From Bacteriovorax sp. (lineage in GTDB: Bacteria > Bdellovibrionota > Bacteriovoracia > Bacteriovoracales > Bacteriovoracaceae): a DNA stretch of 64,000 bases. Shown here piece by piece: positions 51,525 through 60,978 of this stretch. Made by a program: the position numbers and the translations under genes. The notes beneath the pieces are model-generated. The model saw only the letters and a list, made by a program, of their open reading frames with translations. It searched no databases and was not told the origin of the DNA. The stretch spans positions 1-64,000 of the forward strand of contig JACMPM010000053.1 of the NCBI GenBank assembly GCA_014377485.1, in the 5' to 3' direction. The stretch's first letter is position 1. Each line of letters opens with the position of its first letter.

Positions 51525-52508
51525 ATGAAGATCCTTTTGGCATCGCTTTTATTTATTTATGCGACTCTTGTTTTTGCCTACGAGCGCGAATTCATTGTCA
51601 CAGATATAATAAGCGACCAAAGTTTACAGATTCAGCGAATTGATAAACAGATTGAAGTTGCCCCAGGTGATATTCTTGCAATTTATTCTCATCAAACGAA
51701 GCTTGTACTTGGCTATGCCAGAGTCGCTTCAATCACAGATAGTTCTGATTTTTTTATTGCTATCATTGAAACTCATAATAAAAATGGCCTCATTCGACCA
51801 GAAAACTATTTACGCAAATTAGACTTAACAAAAATCAATAATGATATTCCGGCTCGCTATGATCTAACCTATAGAGCTGAAAGCAACGTCGCTGCAAAAT
51901 ATCGACCGTTAGTTTATGCGGGATTAGTTCAAGGAATGACGGCATCCAATTTAAATAAAAAGGAATGGATTTTAGGACCTTCGGTTTTGGCCTATGGACT
52001 AACATCTAGAACCCAATTGGATATTAATTTGGCATCGGCTATTTTTGGAGTGGCCAATTTAGCAGTTAAAAATAAATTGATTGATAATGATGATTACGAA
52101 CTCTCTGTTGAAAATGGTTTTCAATATTATCACACGAGTAAAAAAGGTTCTTATCAGTTTACTGGAAATTTAGACATGGCCTCTAATTCTAATTTCAAAT
52201 CGTACGCCAAGTTTAAATTATTTACTAAAAAGCCTGAAGATCAATCTCTTAACAACAGCGAAGAGTATACTCGCGATTTAAACCTGGAATTACAATTTTC
52301 TTATGGATATATTTTCTCTAACTGGAATCAGTTAATCTTTGGACCAAAGATTGATGTTAATAAAAAAAATGTTGGAGGTGTCGTTGCGTATTATATCGTA
52401 GAAAAAAATATCAATACCATGTTTGGTGTTTCTTCTACTGATTTTTCAGAATTACGTCTGGGAAAACAAGCCTATCTTGTCAATTTAGATTTTTGGTGGA
52501 GATTTTAA
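51525..52508 (+). CDS. Outer-membrane protein of unknown function
   Basis: The 327-residue protein starts with MKILLASLLFIYATLVFA, a signal peptide (the TTG one codon earlier in the ORF track is not needed). After an N-terminal soluble region (about 20-110) it has amphipathic barrel strands, such as GSYQFTGNLDMAS and LNLELQFSYGYIFS, and it ends LDFWWRF with a terminal phenylalanine typical of outer-membrane barrels. No family was recognised. Its stop overlaps the mtnC stop on the opposite strand by 4 nt. Confidence 0.6.
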   Translation: MKILLASLLFIYATLVFAYEREFIVTDIISDQSLQIQRIDKQIEVAPGDILAIYSHQTKLVLGYARVASITDSSDFFIAIIETHNKNGLIRPENYLRKLDLTKINNDIPARYDLTYRAESNVAAKYRPLVYAGLVQGMTASNLNKKEWILGPSVLAYGLTSRTQLDINLASAIFGVANLAVKNKLIDNDDYELSVENGFQYYHTSKKGSYQFTGNLDMASNSNFKSYAKFKLFTKKPEDQSLNNSEEYTRDLNLELQFSYGYIFSNWNQLIFGPKIDVNKKNVGGVVAYYIVEKNINTMFGVSSTDFSELRLGKQAYLVNLDFWWRF

Positions 52509-53185
52509 AATCTTATATCTTGAAATGTTTTTACCTGGTCATGTCCAGAATAAGGAATATCTTCCAGGCGCACTAATTGAATTGTTTTAAATCCTACTTT
52601 TTTCGCAGCTTCTAATTCTTCTGAAATATCCGAGAGGAAAATAATTTCAGCTGGATGAATATTTAACTTAAGACTTATATTTCGATATGAATTTTCTTCG
52701 CGTTTAGGTCCGATAGAAGTATCAAAGTTGTTGGAAATAAAACAATTGAGATCGCCATAGATTGAGTATCCAAATAGATCTCTTTGCGCTTCTATAGAGC
52801 CAGATGAGTAGATCCCAAGAGTAATATTGGCACTATGCCATTTTTCTAAAGCCTCTGGAACATCTTGATAGACATGACCTTTGAGTTCTCCTGAAAGGTA
52901 GCCTTCACTCCAGATCAAACCCTGAAGTTTTTTAAGCGCAGGATGTTTACGGTCTATTTTAACCCATTCGATTAATTGTGCGATTGATTGTTCGTCATTT
53001 AATTGAATTTGATTCTCTAGAGCTGTCGTCTGTTTAGTTTCAGCTATAATGTTTTTTATTTGCTCTTCATTTTTATGTGTATTGATATAAGTCGAAATTC
53101 GATCTTTAGAGTAAGGAAATAAAATGTCGTGAACAAAACTAATCGAAGTTGTTGTCCCTTCGATATCCATTAAAATATATTTCAT
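52505..53185 (-). CDS. mtnC: Enolase-phosphatase E1 (methionine salvage)
   Basis: This 226-residue HAD-superfamily enzyme begins YILMDIEGTTTSISFVHD, the MtnC start with the catalytic DxE pair, and ends FLSDISEELEAAKKVGF, the HAD motif IV region. It enolises and dephosphorylates 2,3-diketo-5-methylthiopentyl-1-phosphate. It follows mtnD with an ATGA overlap, and mtnB follows that; the three form a salvage operon. Confidence 0.95.
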   Translation of the reverse strand: MKYILMDIEGTTTSISFVHDILFPYSKDRISTYINTHKNEEQIKNIIAETKQTTALENQIQLNDEQSIAQLIEWVKIDRKHPALKKLQGLIWSEGYLSGELKGHVYQDVPEALEKWHSANITLGIYSSGSIEAQRDLFGYSIYGDLNCFISNNFDTSIGPKREENSYRNISLKLNIHPAEIIFLSDISEELEAAKKVGFKTIQLVRLEDIPYSGHDQVKTFQDIRF

Positions 53186-53715
53186 AAGGTGTGTGAATTG
53201 TTATAGTTTTGATCCACTCCAGAGTCGGTATAATTAGCAACCCAGCCGTCCATATTTGTAAAAATTCTAATGGCCTTTACGAAATATCCAGGAGCAAGGT
53301 CAAACCAGTGACGGAAATTTTTTGGCACAGACATAAAGTCCCCACGCTCACAAGTTACACAAAGAATTTCTTCATTGTCCAAGTGAAACCAAAATTTACC
53401 TTGGCCATCGACAAAAAAACGTATCTCATCTTCGCTATGAGTGTGCTCTTTCATGAATTTTTCTCTTATCGCCATTAGGTTTTCTGTAAGTGGATGAACA
53501 TTGATAACGTCGGCCGTGGCGTAACCATTTTTATCCATGAAAGGCTTTAATTCATGGGCGTAAGCATCTAGAATGGCTTCTTGGCTTGCATCGTTTGCTA
53601 AAAGCTTTGAAGCTTCCCATTGTGCAATCATGATACCATGTTGTGATAATAAATTTTGAATTGTTTTAAAATCTGTTATCGTAATATTTTCTTTTGCTTT
53701 TAATAGTGTAGCCAT
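53182..53715 (-). CDS. mtnD: Acireductone dioxygenase
   Basis: This 177-residue cupin has HTHSEDE (H91, H93, E97) and His136 in FRHWFD as the four metal ligands of acireductone dioxygenase. With Fe(II) it makes the keto-acid precursor of methionine. Ni(II) forms make CO and shunt products; the metal is not readable from sequence. The start overlaps the mtnB stop by one base. Confidence 0.95.
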   Translation of the reverse strand: MATLLKAKENITITDFKTIQNLLSQHGIMIAQWEASKLLANDASQEAILDAYAHELKPFMDKNGYATADVINVHPLTENLMAIREKFMKEHTHSEDEIRFFVDGQGKFWFHLDNEEILCVTCERGDFMSVPKNFRHWFDLAPGYFVKAIRIFTNMDGWVANYTDSGVDQNYNNSHTL

Positions 53716-54362
53716 TAATTACCTCTGCGAGAATTTAAGTAGTATTTGAAAATATATTCAAAAACTTCCAAGTGTCTTTTGGCTTCTTCAACACTATCGC
53801 CCCAAACGTAAACGCCATGGCCTCGAAGTAGAAGTCCGTAATTATTTTTTTGTTGTAAGATTGAGGGTTTAATTTGTTCTGCCAATAAAGCGATGTCTTG
53901 AGTATTATCAAAACAGGGAATATTAATTTTTAAGTCGTGAGTTTTAATTCCTTTAAAACCTTTTAAAAGTTCAAGTCCTTCTATAGTTGCGTAGGGAAGA
54001 CCTGTAAAAAGATCGGCAAATAAAAGTGAGTCTAATAAATGACTATGTAGAACACAGTTTGCATTTGTTATTTGATAAATGCTTAAGTGAATATCAGTTT
54101 CGTCAGATGACTTTCGACCGGATTTAATATAATCAGGAAGCATTATTCTTGTTTCGAAATAAATAGGTAGAAAATTGTCTTCAGTAAATTTACTTTTATC
54201 AATGCCCGATTCTGAAACGAGGGCAATGTCTGGACTGGTTTTTGAACGTAAAGAGTAGTTGCCGCTGGTCGCAGGATTATGGCCCATACTATTCATCACC
54301 CGAACAAGTGAGGCCAGTTTTTTCATTTCTTCGTAATCTTGAGCACTAATGATAAAGGACAC
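53715..54362 (-). CDS. mtnB: Methylthioribulose-1-phosphate dehydratase
   Basis: This 215-residue class II aldolase-fold protein has the early NSMGHNPATSGNYSLRS, the zinc histidines in HSHLLDSLLFAD, and LLLRGHGVYVWG, as in MtnB. It dehydrates 5-methylthioribulose-1-phosphate. As first gene of the operon it is divergent from the aminotransferase, with an 80-nt shared promoter region. The earlier salvage genes mtnA, mtnK and mtnN are not in the window. Confidence 0.93.
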   Translation of the reverse strand: MSFIISAQDYEEMKKLASLVRVMNSMGHNPATSGNYSLRSKTSPDIALVSESGIDKSKFTEDNFLPIYFETRIMLPDYIKSGRKSSDETDIHLSIYQITNANCVLHSHLLDSLLFADLFTGLPYATIEGLELLKGFKGIKTHDLKINIPCFDNTQDIALLAEQIKPSILQQKNNYGLLLRGHGVYVWGDSVEEAKRHLEVFEYIFKYYLNSRRGN

Positions 54363-54442
54363 AACGTTCCTGGGTAAAAGTATTTACTCTATATATTAAA
54401 TCTTGCTATAAAAGACAAAAAAAATATCCTCAAAGGACGATA

Positions 54443-55603
54443 ATGAAGCCAATAAATCATACTGTGATAGAATTTAAGGAATCGATCTTCTCCACTATGA
54501 CTAAGCTCGCGATTGATCATGAAGCAATCAACCTCTCACAGGGCTTTCCAGACTTTGACGGACCTAAATGGATTATAGACCTTGCTAAGAATGCCATGGA
54601 TCAAGGACATAAATTAGGCAATGTTGGGAAAAATCAATATGCTCCATCAGCAGGAATACTTCCTTTGAGAGAAGCGATCTCAAAGAATTATAAACGTTTT
54701 TACAATCTTGATTTTGATTCTGCTAATGAGGTTGTCGTTACAAATGGTGCCACTGAGGCTATCTTTTGTGCATGCATGGCGCTCATTAATCCAGGTGATG
54801 AGGTTATAGTTTTTGAGCCATTTTATGATTCTTATTTAGCTTCATTAAAAATGGCCGGGGCAATCGTGGTGCCAGTTACTTTGAAGGCACCAGCTTTTAC
54901 TTTTGATAGTGAAGAACTTATTGCTGCCATTAATTCAAAAACCAAAATGCTTATTTTGAATAACCCTCATAATCCAACAGGAAAAATTTTTACACGAGAA
55001 GAAATCAAGATCATTGCTGAGCTCGCTCGAAAATTTGATTTTTATATTTTATCAGATGAAGTTTATGAGTTTTTAACTTTTGAAAATAGTCATACTCCAA
55101 CTGCGTGTTTTGAAGACCTGGCCAATAGAACAATCACCATTTCATCGACCGGAAAAACCTTTGGCTTAACCGGATGGAAAATTGGTTGGGCCTGTGGTCC
55201 AAAAGAAATCATTAAGGCCATTCACAACGTTCATCAATTCACAACTTTTTGCGTGGCCCATCCGCTGCAAGTGGCAATGGCAGAAGCTCTAGGAAAGATG
55301 GATGATTATTTAATTAATTTTAAAAGTCAGTACCGTGCAAAAAGAGATTATTTAGTCTCTGGCTTAAAAAATGCAGGTTTTAATGTGTTAACTCCCGCTG
55401 GAACATATTTTGCCATGGCGATATTAAAGGAAGGCGAAAACGATATTGAATTTTGTCAGAAACTTATTCGAGAAAAGAAAGTTGCGGTCATTCCGACTTC
55501 AGCTTTTTATATAAAATCCAACGCCGGAAGTGGAATGATTCGTTTTTGTTTTGCAAAGACTGATGAGACACTTAAAAAAGCCATTAGTAATTTAGCTTTA
55601 TAA
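54443..55603 (+). CDS. Methionine aminotransferase, YbdL/MtnE-like
   Basis: This 386-residue class I aminotransferase has INLSQGFPDFDGP near the start and the PLP lysine in STGKTFGLTGWKIGW. Its length and motifs match YbdL-type enzymes, which prefer methionine or its keto-acid. Divergent to mtnBDC and with a salvage link, it likely performs the last step, aminating 4-methylthio-2-oxobutyrate (MtnE role). Kynurenine-type transamination is also possible. AAAGGA lies before the ATG; a strong terminator follows. Confidence 0.87.
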   Translation: MKPINHTVIEFKESIFSTMTKLAIDHEAINLSQGFPDFDGPKWIIDLAKNAMDQGHKLGNVGKNQYAPSAGILPLREAISKNYKRFYNLDFDSANEVVVTNGATEAIFCACMALINPGDEVIVFEPFYDSYLASLKMAGAIVVPVTLKAPAFTFDSEELIAAINSKTKMLILNNPHNPTGKIFTREEIKIIAELARKFDFYILSDEVYEFLTFENSHTPTACFEDLANRTITISSTGKTFGLTGWKIGWACGPKEIIKAIHNVHQFTTFCVAHPLQVAMAEALGKMDDYLINFKSQYRAKRDYLVSGLKNAGFNVLTPAGTYFAMAILKEGENDIEFCQKLIREKKVAVIPTSAFYIKSNAGSGMIRFCFAKTDETLKKAISNLAL

Positions 55604-55635
55604 AAAAAGCCATCTTTAAAGATGGCTTTTTTTGT
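55604..55635. terminator. Bidirectional terminator between convergent genes
   Basis: A long palindrome AAAAAGCCATCTTT / AAAGATGGCTTTTT lies directly after the aminotransferase stop, with A- and T-tracts on both sides. It also ends the RND operon on the minus strand. Confidence 0.92.
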
Positions 55636-55653
55636 CTGAAATTAAAATACTAA

Positions 55654-58600
55654 TCAAGTTGTCATAAAAATTTTCTTCATAATACTTCCGGCCCATACTC
55701 TAAATCTTTCGATATAAGTATAAGCTGCAGGAATAACCACCAAAGTTAAAACCGTTGATGAAATAAGACCACCTATTACGGCGATACCCATTGAGGTTCT
55801 TTGTTTCGAAGCTTCGTTTAATCCGATTGCTAGAGGAATCATCCCCGCAATAAGAGCAAATGAAGTCATGAGAATAGGGCGAAGTCTTGATTTACCAGAT
55901 GCAATAATTGCATCATAAAGACTAAGACCTTGTTGCACCTGTTGATTGGCATAGTCGACCAGTAGAATAGAGTTTTTTGTTGCGACTCCGAGTAACATAA
56001 TACATCCAATCATTGAAAAAAGATCCAGTGACGAATGAGTGATGGCCAGTGCATAGAAAGCTCCACACATTGCCAGAGGTAGAACCAACATAATTGTAAG
56101 CGGTGTAACAAACGACTCATACAATGAGGCAAGTACAAAGTAGATAAACATAATTCCAAGTCCAGCTGCAACCATCATGTTGGCAATCAACTCTTGAAAG
56201 TTTTCAGCTTGTCCTACAAATTGGTAGCGCATATTGCTTGGGAGTTTTATTTCATCACTTAATAAACGTTTAATATCTGTAATCGCTCCGCCCATACCCG
56301 GACCATCCGGTGCAATGTCAGCTGAGATTTGAATATAGCGACCACGGTCCTGGCGATTAATATTGGCAGGACCTGTAGTTTCTAGTGGAGTCGTCATACT
56401 ACTCAACTTAATAAGAGAGTTGTTGATGTTTGGAACAAAAGTTTCGTTATAACCTTTCTTTAAATCGCGCTGATTTTCTTGTAAGAGAACTCGAATATCA
56501 TACTCTTCACCTAGTTCGCGGAAAACAGCAGCCTTTGATCCTTCAATCATCGTTCTAAGCTCTGAACCCATAAGTGTAGTTGAGACACCAAGTTTTTGCG
56601 CCTTAGTTCTATCTGGCACAACTTGGAATTCAGGTTTACCTGGACGGTTAGTTGTATCAACATCTTTTAGTGCCGGGTGATGCTTAATTTTTTCAAATAA
56701 TAATCCAGAATATTTTTCAATTTCTTTCATATCGTCACCAACAATATTGATGTTGAAAGGACGCTGACCGCCACCGACAGCATCGATATCTCTAACTGCA
56801 GGATTGGCGTAGGCAAAAGGTTTTAATTGAGTTCTTATTCTTTCTTTAAATTTTGAAGTAGTAAGTCCTGGACGTTTTTTTCCAGGGATTAGGTTTACAA
56901 AGATAGTTGCTTTTTCTGGCTGTCCGTTTGCATCACCAACAGTTAGAACGGTATTCAAAACTTCTTTGTTTTTTCTTATTAGATTATCAATCTCAGTTGC
57001 AACTGAATTCATTCCATCCAAACTTGTTCCCGGTTTTAAATCTATTGAAACCAGGAATTCACCTGCATCTGGAGCTGGGATAAATGTTTTTGGCACAGTC
57101 TTTAGGGCTGCGAAACTTGCGATAAAAATAAAAAAAGCACTTAGAAGAATTATCATTGGTTTTTTTAATGAAAATTTTAAAACACCAACATAAACATCTT
57201 CTAACCAATTTTGGAATTGATTAAATTTTTCTAAAAGAGCACCCAAAGTGTGATCGTAAATTCCTTTTTTTATTTTAATATGCCCAGGTTCGTGATGTTC
57301 AATTTTTCCTGCAAAATAGGCAGAAAGCATTGGTGCCATCGTTAGAGCATCGAAGAGAGAAATGATAAGTGCAAAACATACAGTGAGTCCGAATTCTTTA
57401 AAGAACTGTCCAACAACACCATCAAGAAAAGCAATAGGTCCAAACACTGCTATAACTGTAAGAGTTGTCGCGACAACTGCAAGTGTAACCTCGTTTGTTC
57501 CTTTGATTGCAGCGGTCACTGGATCAGCACCCATTTCAATATGCCTGAAAATATTTTCCCGAACAACAATTGCATCATCAATCAAGAGACCAACTGCCAG
57601 TGACAAGGCTAGAAGAGTCATAATATTTACGGTGAAACCTGCTGCCGCAAGAAGAATAAATGAACCGAGAAGTGAGTTAGGAAGAGCAAGTCCCGTAATG
57701 ATTGTCGAGCGTCCTGAACCCAGGAAAAAATAAACTACGATAATTGTAAGAATAACTCCGAAGACAATAGTTTCATAAACATCATCTACGTTTGCTTTAA
57801 TTTGTCTTGAACCATCGCGAACAACTTCTAAATGAATATTGCTATTTTCAGTTTTAAGAGAGTCATTTATTTTAAGCGCTTTCATTTTTATAGCCTCAGC
57901 TACACCAATTGTATTTGACCCAGATTGTTTATAAATTGAAAGGAGAATAGCCTTCTGACCATTGTAATAGCCGTAACCTTTTCTTTCTTCTAATGAATCT
58001 TTTACTAATCCTACGTCTTTTACTGTGACTGGAATATCATTTCCAATAAAATTGACAATGGTAGACTCGATTTCATTTATCGTTTTATATTCACCTAAAG
58101 TTCTAAAAACAGAATCAGTAGTGCTACTTGAAACCTTTCCAGCTGGAATGTTCTGACCCGAAATTTGAAGTCGACTGGCAACTTGAGAAGCAGAAATTTC
58201 TCGCGACTTCAATTTATTACGATCAAGTTCAACTTTGATTTCTCTTTTTCTACCACCGACAATATCAACCAGACCAACTTGATTCACTTGTTCAAATTGC
58301 GGCTTAATTTTTTTATCTACAACCTGATAGAGTTCACCGTCAGGTAAATTAGACTGCACAGCTATGGTGATAATAGGCTGATCGGCCGGATCTATTTTAC
58401 GAATTACCGGCTCATTAATTTCAGTTGGTAGTTTTTTTCTGGCTGCAGAAACTTTATCGCGAACTTGTTGTTCTGCGTATTTTATATCTGTAGATAGGTT
58501 GAATTCTGCAATAATCACTGAAACGTTTTCTAAGTTTTGAGAAGATAGTTTTTTTAATCCAGGAACATTTGATAATTCTTCTTCGTAAACTTTGGAAACT

Positions 58601-58785
58601 AATGTTTCAACTTCTTCGGGGCCAGCCCCTGGGTAAACGGTAGTAACTGTAACAATCGGAAAAGTTACATTTGGAAATAAGTCGACTGGAAGTTTCTTGA
58701 GTGAAAGCCATCCAACCACTAGAATAACTGTAACGATACATGTGATAAATACGGGACGTTTGATAGATAGGCTGGCCAAATTCAT
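55654..58785 (-). CDS. RND efflux transporter, HAE1/AcrB-like
   Basis: This 1043-residue inner-membrane pump has 12 predicted membrane segments and two large periplasmic loops. It opens MNLASLSIKRPVFITC and continues LPVDLFPNVTFPIVTV and YPGAGPEEVETLV, as in AcrB/MexB relatives. The TM4 proton-relay pair is visible in GLLIDDAIVV. It exports hydrophobic compounds using the proton gradient. It is coupled to a TolC-like gene by an ATGA overlap with a strong GGAGG site inside that gene. No membrane-fusion adaptor is in the operon. Confidence 0.94.
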   Translation of the reverse strand: MNLASLSIKRPVFITCIVTVILVVGWLSLKKLPVDLFPNVTFPIVTVTTVYPGAGPEEVETLVSKVYEEELSNVPGLKKLSSQNLENVSVIIAEFNLSTDIKYAEQQVRDKVSAARKKLPTEINEPVIRKIDPADQPIITIAVQSNLPDGELYQVVDKKIKPQFEQVNQVGLVDIVGGRKREIKVELDRNKLKSREISASQVASRLQISGQNIPAGKVSSSTTDSVFRTLGEYKTINEIESTIVNFIGNDIPVTVKDVGLVKDSLEERKGYGYYNGQKAILLSIYKQSGSNTIGVAEAIKMKALKINDSLKTENSNIHLEVVRDGSRQIKANVDDVYETIVFGVILTIIVVYFFLGSGRSTIITGLALPNSLLGSFILLAAAGFTVNIMTLLALSLAVGLLIDDAIVVRENIFRHIEMGADPVTAAIKGTNEVTLAVVATTLTVIAVFGPIAFLDGVVGQFFKEFGLTVCFALIISLFDALTMAPMLSAYFAGKIEHHEPGHIKIKKGIYDHTLGALLEKFNQFQNWLEDVYVGVLKFSLKKPMIILLSAFFIFIASFAALKTVPKTFIPAPDAGEFLVSIDLKPGTSLDGMNSVATEIDNLIRKNKEVLNTVLTVGDANGQPEKATIFVNLIPGKKRPGLTTSKFKERIRTQLKPFAYANPAVRDIDAVGGGQRPFNINIVGDDMKEIEKYSGLLFEKIKHHPALKDVDTTNRPGKPEFQVVPDRTKAQKLGVSTTLMGSELRTMIEGSKAAVFRELGEEYDIRVLLQENQRDLKKGYNETFVPNINNSLIKLSSMTTPLETTGPANINRQDRGRYIQISADIAPDGPGMGGAITDIKRLLSDEIKLPSNMRYQFVGQAENFQELIANMMVAAGLGIMFIYFVLASLYESFVTPLTIMLVLPLAMCGAFYALAITHSSLDLFSMIGCIMLLGVATKNSILLVDYANQQVQQGLSLYDAIIASGKSRLRPILMTSFALIAGMIPLAIGLNEASKQRTSMGIAVIGGLISSTVLTLVVIPAAYTYIERFRVWAGSIMKKIFMTT

Positions 58786-60209
58786 TTGGTACCTCCGGCA
58801 CTGTAAATTTTAAGTTGTGAATAGATATTTAAAATATTTGTTTCATTTTGAATCCTTGCTAATTCTGATTGTGCATAATCTTGTTCAAAGTTTAATACTT
58901 GAAAAGTTACTGTGCGACCTTTAGATAAGCGGTCTCTTTCGTTAGATGCTTTAATTTTTTGAGCTTCTTCAATCTTTTCGACAAGAGACAGTTTCGCTTT
59001 AGCATCTTCAAATCGCGCGGCTAAGTCATTCCATTGTTGCTCTTGTTCAAAAAGTTTTCGTTGGAAATTTTGATCAGCTGCAATTTGTTCTTTTTTATAT
59101 CCGCTTATGTTGTCACTTGTGGTGCCAAAATCTAGAGGGGAGATAAAGCGAAGACCAATTGCTTTTGTATTATGGTCAGATTTATACGAGTTGGTAATAG
59201 CTTGGTTAGTTTCCGGATTGCGTCCATTTAATGCATAAGTTCCATATACTTCAAAGGTTGGCTTATTTTTTTCGATAGAAAGATCAGCACTGGCTTTAGA
59301 AATTTTTTGAAGTTCTAGAGCGGCTTTAGTATCCTCTCTTAATTCTTCTTTAGAGGGCAATGTAAGTTTTTTAATTTTATTTGAATCAACGGACTCCAGC
59401 TCTTCATCTAAAACTTCACTATCAACCCCTCTAAATGAATTAACTGATCGTTGCAGTGTTTTTAAATCTTGCATTGTGCTTTTGAGTTCGTATTCACGCG
59501 CTTTGTAGTTTGCATCTGCCTGCAAGAAATCTGAACTTTCAGCCAGGCCGTTTTTAAGTCGGTTTTGGTTCCAGACTTTAATCTTTTGAGCACGTTCCAA
59601 ACTTTCTTTTTGAACTTTTACTACTTTGCGAATTTGTGAAAGCGACCAATAAAGTGATTCTGATTGAGCAAGTGTCGCTTTCATTTTATAACTCTCAGAA
59701 TGTTTTGTTGCAAGAGCTTGAGAGGTAATAATCGTTACTTGTGAGTTGCTTTCTCTTCCCAAGAAATTTCTCCAAAGTGATTGAGATAGTTCGAGGGTTG
59801 CAACACCGTCATGAAAATCACTTACCGGTAAAAAAGCCGGGCTGGCATCATATATTTTAGTATGAGAGAGATTGTAGCCTAGCTTTCCTTGAAGTCCGAA
59901 ATTAAATTGCTGTAAAATTCCAGCTGTTACATAATTATAATCAGTGCGATCACCTTGAGCATTGATGTTGGTTGTGGGCTTTTTATCAACTGCAGTTTGG
60001 GCTTGAGCAAAGACACTAGGTCTAAAGATCAGTTTACCCTCGTTAGAGCGTTCTTGCGCTCCTTCAACAATTAATTTACTTGCAGTCATTGACTGGTTTT
60101 TTCCTTCGACTTGCTTAAGAAAATCATTCAATGATAATTGAGCCGAAAAGCTCACTGTAGGGGCCGCTATCACTAAGGCTAATAGCGTGCTAGCACGAAA
60201 AAGCAACAT
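58782..60209 (-). CDS. TolC-like outer-membrane efflux channel
   Basis: This 475-residue protein has a signal peptide (cleavage near VSFSA-Q) and the typical TolC plan of two long alpha-hairpin repeats, with Ala/Gln/Glu-rich helices such as AALELQKISKASADL, and beta strands between them. It forms the trimeric exit duct for RND pumps. It lies between the TetR gene (4 nt upstream) and the pump gene (ATGA overlap). Confidence 0.9.
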   Translation of the reverse strand: MLLFRASTLLALVIAAPTVSFSAQLSLNDFLKQVEGKNQSMTASKLIVEGAQERSNEGKLIFRPSVFAQAQTAVDKKPTTNINAQGDRTDYNYVTAGILQQFNFGLQGKLGYNLSHTKIYDASPAFLPVSDFHDGVATLELSQSLWRNFLGRESNSQVTIITSQALATKHSESYKMKATLAQSESLYWSLSQIRKVVKVQKESLERAQKIKVWNQNRLKNGLAESSDFLQADANYKAREYELKSTMQDLKTLQRSVNSFRGVDSEVLDEELESVDSNKIKKLTLPSKEELREDTKAALELQKISKASADLSIEKNKPTFEVYGTYALNGRNPETNQAITNSYKSDHNTKAIGLRFISPLDFGTTSDNISGYKKEQIAADQNFQRKLFEQEQQWNDLAARFEDAKAKLSLVEKIEEAQKIKASNERDRLSKGRTVTFQVLNFEQDYAQSELARIQNETNILNIYSQLKIYSAGGTK

Positions 60210-60213
60210 AGAA

Positions 60214-60867
60214 TTACTCCTGAATTTTTATACCATCAAAAAAGATGGTGATTATATTATTTATAAATAGTTCTGAATAAACTGGATCTCGTAGTGTTCT
60301 ATTAAAGTATTTTTCACCAACATGATCAACTCTTAGAGTCGTCGTCAAGTTATGAAAAAATGCAGATGTAATGATCATTGTATCGAGATCAGATCTGATA
60401 AGATTTTTAGTTTTTGCATCTTCAAACATTTCTGCAAGAGTCGTATAAACTTTTAAGAATGTATCTTGAAAAATATCGGCGATTAATGGGTTTTCTGTTT
60501 CAATTTCTCTACAAATCATTTTAGTGGTGTACATATTTTCCAAGCCTTCTTTGATGAAATCTTCACAGAAAAGTTTAATTCTGAGTTTTAGTTCTTCAAA
60601 AGAATTGGGCTTAGTTAATATTTTTGAAGCTGAGCTTAGGCGGCTTTCACCATAGATTTTAAAGCATTCTCTATAAAGTCCTTCTTTTCCACCGAAGTGA
60701 TACTTGATAGCACTCACGTTTACTTTTGCACCTTCGCAAATGTCTCTGATAGAGGCACCTTCAAATCCTTTTTCACAAAAATGTTTTCGGGCTTCAGCCA
60801 AGATTAGGTCTCGAGTGTCAGCTGGAATAATCTTTTTTCCAAAAAAAGAACAAACTTTTTCAACCAT
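60214..60867 (-). CDS. TetR-family transcriptional regulator
   Basis: This 217-residue regulator has an N-terminal TetR helix-turn-helix (about 18-65): ILAEARKHFCEKGFEGASIRDICEGAKVNVSAIKYHFGGKEGLY. The C-terminal part resembles the CerR-type ligand domain. It is the first gene of the efflux operon and probably represses it until an inducer binds. Clear AAGGAG site before the ATG. The operator should be in 60868-60978; no unambiguous palindrome was found. Confidence 0.93.
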   Translation of the reverse strand: MVEKVCSFFGKKIIPADTRDLILAEARKHFCEKGFEGASIRDICEGAKVNVSAIKYHFGGKEGLYRECFKIYGESRLSSASKILTKPNSFEELKLRIKLFCEDFIKEGLENMYTTKMICREIETENPLIADIFQDTFLKVYTTLAEMFEDAKTKNLIRSDLDTMIITSAFFHNLTTTLRVDHVGEKYFNRTLRDPVYSELFINNIITIFFDGIKIQE

Positions 60868-60978
60868 TAGGCTCCTTAAATCATTACTTATTTATAACGC
60901 GAATGTTTGAGATACTAACATAAGTGTTTAAAAAATTAAAACGTTTGTTTGAAAAAATAATTACAGGATAAATAAAAT

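Noticed and set aside
57362-57733. Plus-strand ORF of 123 codons inside the RND pump gene
   Set aside because: Antisense shadow of a well-conserved membrane region; low-complexity composition.
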